NCBI GenBank assembly: GCA_031771865.1
Contig: JASISA010000022.1
Coordinates: 682,001 to 746,000 of the forward strand
Reading direction: 5' to 3'
DNA length: 64,000 nt
Source: Nothophaeocryptopus gaeumannii
Taxonomy: Eukaryota > Ascomycota > Dothideomycetes > Mycosphaerellales > Mycosphaerellaceae
A program made the position numbers and the translations under genes. A model generated the notes under the pieces. The model ran no database searches, was not told where the DNA came from, and was given only the letters and a program-made list of their open reading frames with translations. Positions 33,394 to 44,546 of the stretch are shown here, piece by piece; position 1 is the stretch's first letter, and each line of letters begins with the position of its first letter.

Positions 33394-36300
33394 CTAGTCC
33401 TCATATCGCGGACCATCTCCCGCCGGTGTCTCCGCGCTGTATGGCCCAGGCGTCTCCGGGAAACCTCCGGGCGTTGCGTAGTTCGCGGGGGTTCGATACT
33501 GCCCTCCGTAAGCGCCCGGCGTGGGAGCCTCATAGGTGGCTCCGGGTGTTGGCGCAGAGTAGACACCGGGTGTGGGTGCTTCGCCGCCGGTATACGCAGG
33601 CGTCTTGCCACCGCTATTGGAAATATAGGCAGGCGTTCGACCACCACCAGCGTTGGGATTCCATGTTGATTGCTGCCAAAATCGTTAGTACATGTTCAAG
33701 ATCGGGTGTCGTAGCATAATTCACTTACGCCACCGCCGGCTCCTCCCCACACTGAACCGCCTCCATATGAAGTTGCTCCGCCGTAGCTAGTCTGTCCTCC
33801 GCCATAGGCCGTCATGCCGCCACCGCCGTAAGCAGTGGCTCCGCCTCCGTCTTTCCAGGCCGGCGTGCGGCCACCGTCTGCTTTCCAGGCAGGAGTTCTG
33901 CCACCTCCACCCGTCGCATATGCTGGTGTTCTACCGCCTGTGGCCATCGGGGGCGCACCGAATCCAGGTCGACCAGGAGTTGCCCCACCCATTGGAGGAC
34001 GACCTCCAGGTGGACCACGAGTACCAGGACCGAAACCAAACTGGCTTGCATCGGGTTGTATGATGGCGCCGTTGGTGGGGTCAATGACCGCAAGCTTCGA
34101 CTTTTCCATCCGAAGCTTCTTGTTCTTGCTGTGCAACTCAACAGTGGCACCGGTATCGTCAGCTTCCTTTACGATCCCTATCATAGCCTTCATTGGACCT
34201 GTCCGAATCTTGACAGTCCGGCCAATGAGTCTGTCGCGGCCTTTCTGCACGGGTGGAGGCATGGGAGCTGGTGCGCCATTCGGACCCTTCAGTGCCTGAT
34301 TCATCTTGGTGAGATCTGGTCCCACACGGCCACCTTTGGCAGCCACGGTGAGGACATTGTTGGTTCGGGAAACGAAGACTCCAGCGTTGTCTCTACTCTC
34401 GCGAGACTGCGCGAAAGCGTAGCCACGGTGCACCTGCAGTACTCTGCCAGTCCGACCCTCACCGCCGTATTCCTTGACTGTGTCTTCGGCCTTGATCTCA
34501 TTTCCTTGGTGATCAGTGGCAGGAGCGCCTTCACGTCGCTTCTCGATCTTGTTTGATATCGCAGATGGAAGCAGTGTACGGACGTTGCCAAGCTGATCAA
34601 GTACGCGCAAAGATTCCCGGTCAACCTTGACCACGCAGCCAACAGTTGATACATCCAGCTGTACAAGGTCGAAAAGATCGTACTTGCTTGCACCAACAGC
34701 ACCTCCGCTGTCAGTAGCCTCGCGAAGATCCTTCGCGAACACGGTGACTTCCTGCTGGTTGCTGTCGGTGAGAATGGTGATGCGGTCCTCCCTGAGCCGG
34801 ACGACCATACCAACTTCATCTTGATACTTGCTGCCTCCTATGACTTTGACGTGATCGCCCTCCCTGAACAGTTTTCGCAAGTCCTTGATCGGAGCTTCAA
34901 TCGTCTGACCTGCTAGCGGGCCCTCGTCGACAGCGATTTTGATGACATCATTGTACACTTCCGTTGCACGGCCAGTGACACCCTTCTGCTCGCCGCGGAA
35001 GATTTCTACCTTGTCGCCAGGAAGGTAGTCGGCGCCAGCGCTAGTCTTGAGTGTCGCCGCAAGAGCAGCGAGATCGAGGTTCTCCGTGCCGTCGTCGGTA
35101 GCGGATGCAAATTTTGTGACCTCTTCTAGCGTTGGATTGACGTTCTCCGTTTGCAAGTTGCTGATTCTAATGCGTTCGTGGAGAAATCCATTGATGTATT
35201 CCTTCCCCTGATAAGTCCAAGCGGTGTTGCTCAAACCACCAGCTCTCGACAAATATTTGCCATGCTTCTTCCTCGCCTCATTTTCGCTGAAGAAACGAGC
35301 TGGGGGCCGCTGTTTGGAAAACTGGGGCACTCGCTTGCGCTTCATGCCACCCTGTCCATCGGGCTCCATGACAGGGGTGGCAGCGTTGGCATCTTCGGTC
35401 AGACCGTAGTCTAGACGAGGAATGATGCGAAGAACGGCGTCAGTCCCGTTTGGTTCAACTTCCTCAATCTGGGCCAGATCATTAGCATACAGACCCCGCT
35501 TTGGTCGCACATACATTCCAGGCTCCAGTTCTTTAGTCTTTCTGACGCGCAGCAAGGCTGGCATCTCGTCAATGGGAATGAGTTGTGGCTTCGTGCCCAT
35601 GAAGACGTGGGTTATGCCTTCCATGGCCTGCGTCACATGATCCAGAAGCCGTGCCTCGACGTAGATCTTGCCCTGCATGGCGCCTGTCCCGCCACGCTCG
35701 AAGGCTGAGAAAATCTGCACCGGCTCTCGCGAGTTCTGACGTTCCACGATGCGGTTCTGCAGCGCGAAGATGATCTCACGCTCCTTGCCAGGTCGACACT
35801 TCATAAACCAGATTCGTGGATCTTCGGTTGTGGGCATAAGCAGTCGTTGCGGAATGACACCCGAGGCTGATCCGGTGGCACGATTTTGTCTACCATATCG
35901 CTCCTTGAGCCGCGCGGCCGTCTCCTCAACATCCATAGCCTCTTGTTGCTCGCGCTTGCGGTCGAGCTCTCTGTGCATACGGTCGTCCCTGTCGGCACCC
36001 GGTGGCAGCTCCTGAAGGTCATCCGGGTGCATCTCCTCGCCCGGCAGGTCGTCTTCTTCCTCGGGCTCTTCTTCGTCGTCCTCGTCGACTTCGGCTTCAA
36101 CATCGATGAACTGGTTCCGTCTCCGCTTTCTCCGCTTGTTTGGTCTGCCAATGTCGTCTTCTTCATCGTCCTCTTCCTCTTCCTCTTCCTCGTCGTCGTC
36201 GTTCGGCTCGTCCTCGCCATGTGCCTCGCCGTTGACGTCTCCCTCGTCATCATCTCCGCCAGCACCATCCGCGTCTTCCTCCTTCAATTCATCTTCGTCC

Positions 36301-36461
36301 GCTGGCGCGTTGCGACCCCATGATCGGCTTCGCGCAGGCGGCTCTTCGTCCTCTTCTACCGGCATCTTCGCATCGTCCTCCTCATCACTGCCGACCTCCG
36401 GCTGAGGGTTGAAGTCTTCTTCCTCCTCATCGTCGAATGTCTGGTTGAGGATGTTGCTCAT
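33394..36461 (-). CDS. SPT5: Transcription elongation factor Spt5
   Basis: Spt5 pairs with Spt4 to form DSIF, which clamps RNA polymerase II and couples elongation to capping and RNA processing in the nucleus. Exons are 33729-36461 and 33394-33672 on the minus strand, giving 1003 residues; the 56-nt intron (GTAAGT, branch ACTAAC) splits the carboxy-terminal repeat region. The start MSNILNQTFDD leads into a strongly acidic region of about 170 residues with a basic RPNKRRKRRR cluster. The NGN domain (about 215-310) has DPRIWFMKCRPGKEREI and FSAFERGGTGAMQGKIYVEA. Several KOW motifs follow (ELEPGMYVRPKRGLYANDLA; PGDKVEIFRGEQKGVTG; GDHVKVIGG; GRTVKIRTGPMKAMIG). The tail has Gly-rich GGRTPAWK and TPG/TPA repeats, the region phosphorylated by Bur1/P-TEFb in other species. 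An in-frame ATG at 36641 would add 60 leader-like residues; I use 36461. Confidence 0.95.
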
Positions 36462-37335
36462 TGTGGGTTGGGTCCAGGGAGGCTGGTGTCCGAGCAACGC
36501 GGGCAGTTGTAAATAGCTCGGGGATTGATAGTATGTCGTCGGTGGTGGTTGAAGAGGGCGATGATGTCGGTGAGGAGGTGAGGTGGTGAGAAGGGGGTTA
36601 GCTGGTAATTGAGGAGCTGCTTCTTGACGTTCAAAGGGCACCTGCCACCTTGGCGGGTCGGGTCGTCTCGGGGATACCCGTCAAACGTGTCAGATTCACG
36701 TGACAATCGCGAAGTCGAAAGTCCTTTCCCTCCCGAATCCCTTCCACCATAACAACAACAACATCAGCTGCTTCTGACAAGCATGTTGCAAGTACCACGA
36801 TCTATCCACCAAAGTTTAATGGCTCGTGATTCTTTGCTAGTGTGTCGGCATAGCGGCTGAGTACCGTGGATGAATACCCGGTCAGGTGGCACTGCGTCGA
36901 GGCGAGGGCAGAGGCATGGCCTCGATAAAGAGCAGCTTGTCTTCAAGCGAAGATATGAACCCCCATATACTACAGTACAGACTCCTCAAACAACTGCGAG
37001 CAGACTCATTGGACAGCAGCGCTAATCCTGAATGGACAAGCCACCAGATCCCATTTCGGAGACGCCGCCATAATACTGGGAAGCAGAGGCCAGACACTCG
37101 CACGGATATGGATACAGCAGCTACGTCTACACTATGCCAGTAGTCAACAAGATTTCTCTTCGGGAGGACAATCCGATCCGATGGAAGCAGTGCCCTATCT
37201 ACACATTCGAATAGTTGCTGTGCACCCGTCTGTGGCATGTAATTCCTAAACTCGCTGGCAGGCCCCGTGACGACGATCCAGGTGCTCATGACGACAAGAA
37301 GGCCTGTGCTTGAGAGAAATTGCCCGATCGAACTT
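36462..37335. other. Intergenic
   Basis: About 870 bases upstream of SPT5. A minus-strand frame of 171 codons (36882-37397) overlaps the end of the next gene and has no recognisable features, so it is not called. Confidence 0.45.
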
Positions 37336-37827
37336 CTACAGTGCTCTCGCGAGATCCAATATCCCTTCTCCAAACTCCGGATGCTGTCCTCTCTCATTGG
37401 GATACGTTGACTCCGGCAGCCCGTTCAACACCCCAGGCTTCGAACCAAGAATCAAGTTCTTGGCCATCACGTTCCTTCCAACCACATCGCTCCAAATCTC
37501 TCTGGCCTCCAGGTCGCGAGCAGAATTGGACAGCTGCTCTGGAGTCCTTGACGGAGGTAATTGGACCAGATATCCCAGGGTCTGTCCAATAAGATCCCAC
37601 ATGAAGTAGACACGATTTTTGGAGGCAGCTGGTGTCATGTATGTATGCTGAAGATTGGGCGCCATGGCATGGTTGTATGCCAACTTGTCGAGAATGGCTT
37701 GCAGGTTGTGCATTGTCGACTTCGATGATGGTGAGGCATCTGTCGGGATTGAATGATCGGTTAAGTTTTTGGTGAACTGCTGGCGGGTGGACGTGTATGG
37801 ATTCACAGGAGTGAAAGTGTTGGACAT
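37336..37827 (-). CDS. Small orphan protein, 163 residues
   Basis: A single-exon frame with a coding-like composition: MSNTFTPVNPYTSTRQQ at the start, a helical middle (MHNLQAILDKLAYNHAMA), a hydrophobic SKNRVYFMWDLIGQTLGYL segment near residue 70-90, and another amphipathic part (SARDLEAREIWSDVVGRNVMAKNLILG). No signal peptide and no long membrane helix. I do not recognise a family. The alternating helical segments and the internal tryptophans argue for a folded protein rather than a chance frame. It lies alone between SPT5 and the amidase gene. Confidence 0.55.
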   Translation of the reverse strand: MSNTFTPVNPYTSTRQQFTKNLTDHSIPTDASPSSKSTMHNLQAILDKLAYNHAMAPNLQHTYMTPAASKNRVYFMWDLIGQTLGYLVQLPPSRTPEQLSNSARDLEAREIWSDVVGRNVMAKNLILGSKPGVLNGLPESTYPNERGQHPEFGEGILDLARAL

Positions 37828-38493
37828 AGTGTTTTGTTGCTGCCCGGGGTTGCTGCTTTTTGGGCTTTATGGTTTGACATGCAAGAGAAAATCGAACTGG
37901 GAAGAGCGTTGAGTGAAACGGCTCGACCCGGCGATCTCACCATGACCTTCGGGCTCATCTGCTTGTACATGTAACCCTCGTAGTCACCGCTTTTGTGATG
38001 CAAATACGACGAGTCTCAAGGGAAGCGATCAGCATGAGGCTCACTATCCACTGTCGCCAAGACGCTATTAGCAATGTAATTGCCTCAGGCGAGCAGATTT
38101 CGCGACCTCCTTGCCTCCCTTTCACCTGGGCCGGCTCACTTCTTCCCAGAATGCCATTGACCACCTGTATCCAGCAGAAGCCACCGGTATGGCAACACTG
38201 ATTTTATGTGTTGCCGTTCAAGCGATAATGCTCCTCTGCCCACCCAAAGACGATGACCGCATCGAGTGGTATCTGCCGAGCTCTGGAGCTTCAGTCCTTC
38301 GAGGCCCTCAAAGCATGCTCTGGGCCCCACGAGCCGGGCGTTCGGCAGAACGACCGCAGGAAGTATGCCTATCTATGCTCTAGGGTAGGTGACTATACCG
38401 TTTACTTCACTCACCACATAATCCTCATTCTCTGTCTCCAAAACGACACAGCATCCTGTAGCACCAGAGCATTCCGACACTCTGAACGACATC
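37828..38493. other. Divergent intergenic spacer
   Basis: About 670 bases between the orphan gene (minus) and the amidase gene (plus), presumably carrying both promoters. No feature seen beyond short uninformative frames. Confidence 0.45.
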
Positions 38494-40374
38494 ATGGACT
38501 GGAAGAAGGTTGGAAAAGATAAAGCGGATTCTGTCTTGCATCTGATACCACAAGAATGGAGACTACCTCATCTGCCTTCAGCGGAAGAGCAACGAGACGT
38601 TACTGGCAAATATGTTCAGCAGTATCTATCAGACAAGGAGATTGAGATCACCGAAACTGATGCCGTTGAGATCGTCAAGAGGACTTCATCTGGAACTTGG
38701 ACTGCCGTCGATGTCGCTAAGGCCTTCTGCCATCGCGCCGCCATTGCTCATCAGCTACTCAGTTGCTTGCACGAGATCTTCTTCGATGCTGCTATTGCGG
38801 AGGCAGAGCAGCTCGACAAGTACTATGCAGAGCACAAGAGACCAGTCGGTTTGCTGCATGGCTTGCCCGTCAGCCTGAAGGACCAGTGAGTAGAAGCTCG
38901 TCGTTGGAAGAAATGGCTGACGGTTGGCTCGCAGGTTCCATGTCAAAGGTGTCGAGACATCGATGGGATACATAGGCTGGCTCAATTCCTTCCAAGGCAA
39001 GCAAGGGACCGGAAAGGACAAGACTTTCGAATCAGAGATGGTTCGCGAGCTACGAAGCCTAGGAGCTACCCTCTACTGTAAAACGAGCGTCCCTCACACC
39101 CTCATGTGCGGCGAAACAATCAACAACATCGTCGGCTACACCGTGAACCCGAAGAATCGTCTCCTCTCATCTGGTGGCTCTTCCGGCGGCGAAGGAGCCC
39201 TCATAGGCGCTAGAGGCAGCGTTGTAGGCTTCGGAACCGACATAGGAGGTTCCATTCGCATCCCAGCAGGCTTCAATGGCCTCTACGGCATCCGTCCCTC
39301 AACCGGCCGTCTCCCTTACGTAAGTATCCAGGTCAGGCCTACGAAGGATGTTCTTCGTCCTACGTGGTGTCTGACCAAAGTCTCAAACTTGAAGAAGCCT
39401 ATCCTAACCTTTGAGAAGGAAGGAATGGCAAACAGCATGGACGGCCAGAACAGCGTTCTATCCGTCGTTGGTCCTCTCTCAACAACCGTTGACGGCCTCA
39501 AGCTCATCTTCGAGGCACTCCTCTCCACACAGCCCTGGCTCCACGACCCTCTCGTCCACGAAATTCCCTGGCGCTCAGAAGCCTACATCTCAATTTCCGA
39601 CCCTATAAGCCGCCTCTCCAACGACGGCCTCTCGTTCGCCGTCCTCCGCCACGACGGCAAAGTCTATCCCATGCCTCCCGTCTCACGAGCCATCAACATG
39701 GCCGTCGAAGCATTCCAAAACCTAGGCCATCAAGTCATAGATTGGAATCCCACCCCCACCAACCCAGAAATGGTCGATATAGGTAACAAATGCTGGGAGT
39801 TCGATGGCGGAGCCGATTGTCGGAGAGATTTCGCTCTGAGCGGTGAACCGCAACTCCCTCAAATCCTGGTCGGAGAGTCTCCGCAGGCGAATGCGATGGA
39901 CATCATGGCGACGAACATTGCGAAGCGAGAAGCGCAGAAGCAGTACATGGAGTATTGGAATTCCACTGCCAAATTAACAAAGACAGGTCGTCCTGTTGAT
40001 GCAATTATATCACCTTTGGCGCCTTTCCCAGCAGCTAGACCGGGGTTGTTTACGTACTATGGATATTCCATGTGGGTGAATGTATTGGATTATACGAGCG
40101 TCGTGGTACCGATCACGAATGTGGATAAAAATGTTGATCGGAAGATGGAAGAATTCAAGGCGTTGAGCGAGACGGATCAGGAAACGCAAGATACTTGTGA
40201 GTTTGAAAGGCAGATTGAATGTTCTTTTGAGGCAAAAGCTAACTTTTGATAGACGACCCTGAGATTTATGATGGCGCTCATGTTAGCATCCAACTCGTCG
40301 GCAGACGACTGCAAGAGGAGAAGATGCTGGCGCTGGCGAAGTATCTGGGCGAGGCCATCCACGGTAGAGCATGA
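38494..40374 (+). CDS. Amidase-signature enzyme (acetamidase/FAAH type)
   Basis: Four exons (38494-38885, 38935-39319, 39419-40196, 40253-40374) encode 558 residues. Introns have GTGAGT, GTAAGT and GTGAGT donors with CCTAAC or GCTAAC branch sites in the last two. The second intron is a multiple of three with no stop, so it is easily misread as coding; splicing it joins RLPY to EGMANSMDGQNS, as expected for this family. The Ser-cisSer-Lys triad is visible: Lys129 in LPVSLKDQ, Ser213 in SSGGSSGGEGA, and nucleophile Ser237 in GTDIGGSIRIP. The last exon supplies DPEIYDGAHVSIQLVGRRLQ, the usual family ending. The enzyme should hydrolyse a carboxylic amide to acid and ammonia or amine; the length and triad context resemble fungal acetamidases and fatty acid amide hydrolases. 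No signal peptide is seen. Confidence 0.93.
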
Positions 40375-40552
40375 ACGGCGCATATCCCAAGGACTTGATT
40401 GTCCAGAATAGAGCAATACGCGTTTCATGACGCTTTTTGTTACGCTCCATTCTCGGAGATGCTCACGCTGAAGGTCTTTTCCGTGAGACATGCCAGGGGT
40501 CTACCAAGGCCAAATGCTGTTTTTCGTTTCTAATCGCCCGAGCTGAGATCGC

Positions 40553-42061
40553 TCACATGATGACCTCGTTTGCAACATCTCGCTTTAGCTCCTTGTAGGG
40601 CAGGCAGACGCAGTTCTGCACTCGCACTTCCTCACCAACAGCGCACTCCTTGCCCAGAATGGTGATGCTTTGCACCTTAACACCGTTTTTGACAACGCTC
40701 GTACTGTGTTCCCGGACAGGAGTGGGGGTTCCTTCCACGCGTGCCCAAGCGCCTACCCTACTGCCCCAGCCAATGATGGAGTACAACACGCAGGCATCGT
40801 GTCGAATCTCGGCATCTTCCAGGATGATGGACTCCTTCACTCTTGCTCCAGCACTGATCAGTGCACGTGGGCCGACGGAGACGTTTGGTCCGAGCTTGGC
40901 AGTTGGATCGACTTGGGCTGAGGGATGAATATAGACCGGTGGGAGGATGTTCGCCGAGGGCTTCGCAAGCTCATCTGGGTTGAATTGGAAGGCCTTCATC
41001 AGGTAGAGAGCGTTCGCGGGGACAGCCGAGCCAGCTGTCTTGATCTGTCGCCAGAAGTCCTTGGTCTCTAGCACATAGAATTGCCTGCTGTCTGCAAGGT
41101 CCGAGAGAATGTCCTGCTCCAATCTGATGACCTCGTTTTTCTCCCCGTCCTCGTCGTCTTGGGATGGCAGGTATTGCGAATCTAGAGCGTCCGAAGATGG
41201 GTATGAGACCAATCGCGGTCGGTCGGTCCGTCGCTTGATTGCGCTCTTGATGCTTGGGAAGATGGCTTCGGTTGCGAAAAGGTATACACCGCAGTTGATC
41301 AGGTTCGAGATGTGCGACTCCGGCTTCTCGACGTAATGCAGCACACGCTTGCTATGCGCATCGCTCACTATGCAACCAAAGTTGGTCGCGGCGTCGTTGG
41401 GAACTCTGGTGCCCAAGATCACGGCCTCGGCGTCCTTCTCTTCAAACAAACGGAGCATCTGCTCGAGAGGGAAGGAGCAGCAGACATCGGCGTTGAGGAC
41501 GAAGAAGCGGTCGGGTCTGCCCTTGAGAATGGCATCGCGGAAATGGTAGAGCCCTCCGGCCGTGCCGAGAGCCTGGTATTCGCGCAGGTACTTGATACTG
41601 ATCTGTGGGTGCGTGCGGGAGCAATCTTTGATGAAGTCGCGGAAGACGGACTCGTCGTAGTAGCCGACGATGAAGACCTCGCGAATCTCGGGCAGGCGGG
41701 CGATTGCAGTGAAGCAGTGCTCGATGATGGGGTGGCCGGCGACTTCGAAGAGAGGCTAATCATTCACAGGCACAGGGTCAGGGCGTGTGTCTCCATGCGC
41801 CGATGCGACTTTCATGTGATGGACATGCGAATGGCAGTGGATGTGGATGTGGATGTACGCACCTTGGGCAGGTCGAGGGAGAGCGGTCGGAATCGTGTGC
41901 CCCGAGATGGACCACCGACCTATTTTCTCTTAGCACGTCTGCGGTACAGCCAGCCTCAAGCTCTTCGCTCCATGTTGGTGTGTAAGGTATACCAGAATGA
42001 CAGCTTTCGTGACTGGGGCACCGCCCGCCTTGCCCCGGATCGGAACCTGCAAGCTGGCCAT
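40553..42061 (-). CDS. GDP-mannose pyrophosphorylase alpha-like (GMPPA-type)
   Basis: Three exons on the minus strand (41993-42061, 41863-41919, 40553-41755) encode 442 residues; introns are 73 and 107 nt. The nucleotidyltransferase start reads TKAVIL-VGGPSRGTRFRPLSLDLPK-PLFEVAGHP across both splices. The GGPxxGTRFRPLS form is the signature of the alpha (regulatory, GMPPA/Psa2-like) branch rather than the catalytic beta branch (GGYGTRLRPLT). FFVLNADVCCSFPLEQM contains the metal-binding Asp region. The carboxy part is a left-handed beta-helix of hexapeptide repeats (VYIHPSAQVDPTAKLGPNVSVG, VKESIILEDAEIRHDACV, YSIIGWGSRVGAWARVEG). The family supplies or regulates GDP-mannose for glycosylation and cell-wall mannan. 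A low-complexity stretch of about 45 residues (SYPSSDALDSQ to DDEDGEKNEV) is inserted between the catalytic and beta-helix parts. Confidence 0.9.
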
Positions 42062-42310
42062 GCTCGCGGATGCTGTGGACGTGTTGGGTTCTAGTCGTGA
42101 GGATGGGGGGGTTGGCCAAAGGATTGCGGGTATTGTTTGTGTAGGATATTGTTCTCGCACAGAAGTAGTGGTTGGCGTGGCTTCTTCTCATATGCCCGCC
42201 AAAAAGTGAAAGGAAAGGCCAAGTAAGTTTACGGGAAGCTCATCTGATGGTCCGCGTCCGCGTCCGCGTCGGTGAGGGCCCCTGGCGAGCCATCCCAAGA
42301 ACCCCACGTG

Positions 42311-43871
42311 CACATTGAACACCACAAGCAGTATCACTATTACGACAAGATCAAGGAAAGCAGGCGACTGATTAGACTTCTTGATCTTCTTTACGATGCT
42401 TCAAGGACGTCTCCCGCAATACTGCAGGGAATTCGAGGTGGAGGACTCTGATATCCAAGGGAACACGCTGGCTGGAGTATGCAGCAACCTGGCAAAAGCC
42501 AGTGTCAATGGAAAGGTCTCCACTACCATGGGCTACATGAGAGATAAGACTACGGCGGAAGTTGGTCATGATCACGAGCCCAAGGCATTGGAAGACTGAA
42601 GCCCAGCTAATGCATGGTGACAGCGCTTTTGAAGCATTGGCCTCAGACGTTTCCGGCAAGCAAATGTTTAGCACTACGTTCGCACACGCCATTGTGATCG
42701 AGGCATTGGAGACTCCGCGTGCGTCCAAGGCACTCGCTCGCAGGCTCCGGCTTTCGTTCGTCGGCGAAGGCAGGGACGCGCTGTAAAAATTCGACTTGCT
42801 TGAAGTTCTTGAAGCCCAACGCGAACTCGAAGTCGAAGAGATCTTTGGCCTTTTGGACGGCGATGATAATGGCGACGTCACTCTGGACGAAATGGAGACG
42901 CTTGTTGTCCAAGCGGGTGAAGACCGCGAGAACAGGGCTAGCAGCATGCAGGATATCGGTCAGGCCATCGCTGTGCTCGACCGTCTCCTTAAAGCCTGGT
43001 CGTCGTCGTCGTCGTCGTCGTCGCAATAGCCTTCATCTACACCTCCTTCTTCAGCAAGACATTCTCAGCGAAGATCGCACAGCTATGGACGACCTTCACG
43101 AGCTTAGTTTTCGCTATCGGCGGTACTGTGTCCGAGTTCTTTGGCTGCTCCATTCTCCTCTTCGTAAAGCATCCGTGAGTATCCACAATGACTACTCCAC
43201 GGGACTTCAGTCAACAGTATGGCAAATATGACGTCGGAGACAGAGTCAACATAAGTGACGTGCAGCTTGTTGTCGAGCGGATCTCACTCATGTACAGTGT
43301 CTTCCGCAGCGTAGACAGCAACTCCACCGTCCAGATCCCACACAACATCGCCAAGACTCTCTGGATTGAGAACATTAGCATTTCGAAGGCCATGAAGGAG
43401 CGCCTCACCATCTCTGTAGCAGCCACTACTTCCCACGAAGACATCCTCGCGCTTCGAGGAGAGCTGCACAAGTTCATTACTAAGACCAAGAATAAGCGCG
43501 ACTTGTAACCTGAGTTCGACATTGAGCTCATTTCCGTGGGTACTTAAACAACTCGACCTCTACGTCGAGATCAGACATGCGAGCAACTTTGCTAATGAGC
43601 TTCTTCGTTCTCATAGACGCAACAAATTCATGTGCGAGCTGCTGGCGGCTATGAGGAGAATCCCAATCGAACCTCCCGGCGGAGGCATGCCGCCGCTTGT
43701 AGAACTCGCAAACCCATCTTACATCTGTTCCGTGTCGGACACTCGGATTTGGAGGCGATTGCGGCAAGTGCCAGAAAGGCGGAGGAGATAGAGGCATCCC
43801 GACTGTTCCTCAGATCGGATACACACCCGGTTGGTGTTAGCTCTGGGGTGAAAAACGCAGCCACATGTTGA
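42311..43871 (+). pseudogene. Decayed MscS-family channel with EF-hand
   Basis: The stretch retains, in shifting frames, the order of a fungal MscS-type mechanosensitive channel of the Msy1/Msy2 class. Recognisable parts are: YDKIKESRRLIRLLDLLYDASRT (frame at 42311); QYCREFEVEDS (frame at 42381); GKQMFSTTFAHAIVIEALE and RASKALARRL (frame at 42562); an EF-hand-like LLDGDDNGDVTLDEME (frame at 42796); a membrane-helix stretch after 43000 ending LFVKHP; YDVGDRVNISDVQLVVE (43188 on); and FDIELISVG, QLDLYVEIRHASNFANE and a charged tail. Frame changes are needed near 42408, 42590, 42995, 43545 and 43735. In-frame stops occur at 42784 (TAA) and 43506 (TAA, a CAA-type position). The amino-terminal membrane segments are absent. 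Introns cannot explain both the stops and the number of frame changes. The (GTC)8 tract at 42999-43022 lies at one frame change. No intact start codon is seen. Confidence 0.85.
42999..43022. repeat. (GTC)8 microsatellite inside pseudogene
   Basis: Eight GTC units would read as Val repeats at the start of a predicted membrane helix in one frame and as Ser repeats in the frame used just upstream. It lies at one of the pseudogene frame changes. Confidence 0.9.
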
Positions 43872-44546
43872 TACTGGCTTTACGGGACGTAGACTCGGCA
43901 GTGTGAAGAGTAGAGAGTCTGTGAGCGGATGTCTGCAGCGATAGATGTGGTGTGGCTAGTTGAGAGAGACAAAAAAAAGCTAGCTCTGGCATATCAAGCC
44001 TGGTTCTCCCGTGATGCCACCGTCGCGTCGCCCATGGGGTCTCCAGATAGATTGCTGTTTCTTTCGTCTGCACCTTGACACCAATGCACCATCTGGCACA
44101 CCCCTTTCTTGCCCCATGTTTGCTCACGTTAACTCTTGTACCGCTCACAGCCCGTGGTGGTAGATCTATAGTAGTAAGAAGATCGACGTCGAACACGCCA
44201 CCTCATGCGGCGTGAGATTCCGACAACAAGCTCTCACAAGCCGCTCACGCTTCCGCTTGAACGCGAGCCCCAAAGTCTCAGCTTCTTGCATACCGCACCG
44301 ACTCAGATGGTCCATCCTACGATTAAGCTGTAAGTCGTTCACCTTCTCGACATAATAGCCGTGTGCATGTACCGTTAAACGCTTTCCGGCGGACGGAGCA
44401 ACACACAAGTCAGGGCAAACTCTCTATTTGAATGACTTGAGATCCCCTCCTCCAACATCCTCAAGAGCAACAGCCCGTCTACCATTCCTCTCCTTCAACC
44501 CCGACATCCATTATCCTCTCCTTTATCCTCTCCTGAGCACTTCCAA
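43872..44546. other. Intergenic
   Basis: About 675 bases between the pseudogene and the FAD monooxygenase; the right half is CT-rich and should be the monooxygenase promoter and leader. No gene seen. Confidence 0.45.

Noticed and set aside
36882..37397. 171-codon minus-strand frame between SPT5 and the orphan gene
   Set aside because: It overlaps the end of the orphan gene in another frame, lacks motifs and has patchy composition.
39320..39418. In-frame 99-base segment of the amidase read as coding
   Set aside because: GTAAGT donor, CCTAAC branch and AAG acceptor are present, and removing it restores the RLPY-EGMANSMDGQNS continuity of the family.
42251..42270. Short TCCGCG tandem repeat upstream of the pseudogene
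   Set aside because: Only about three units; a simple low-complexity stretch with no evident link to the decay.
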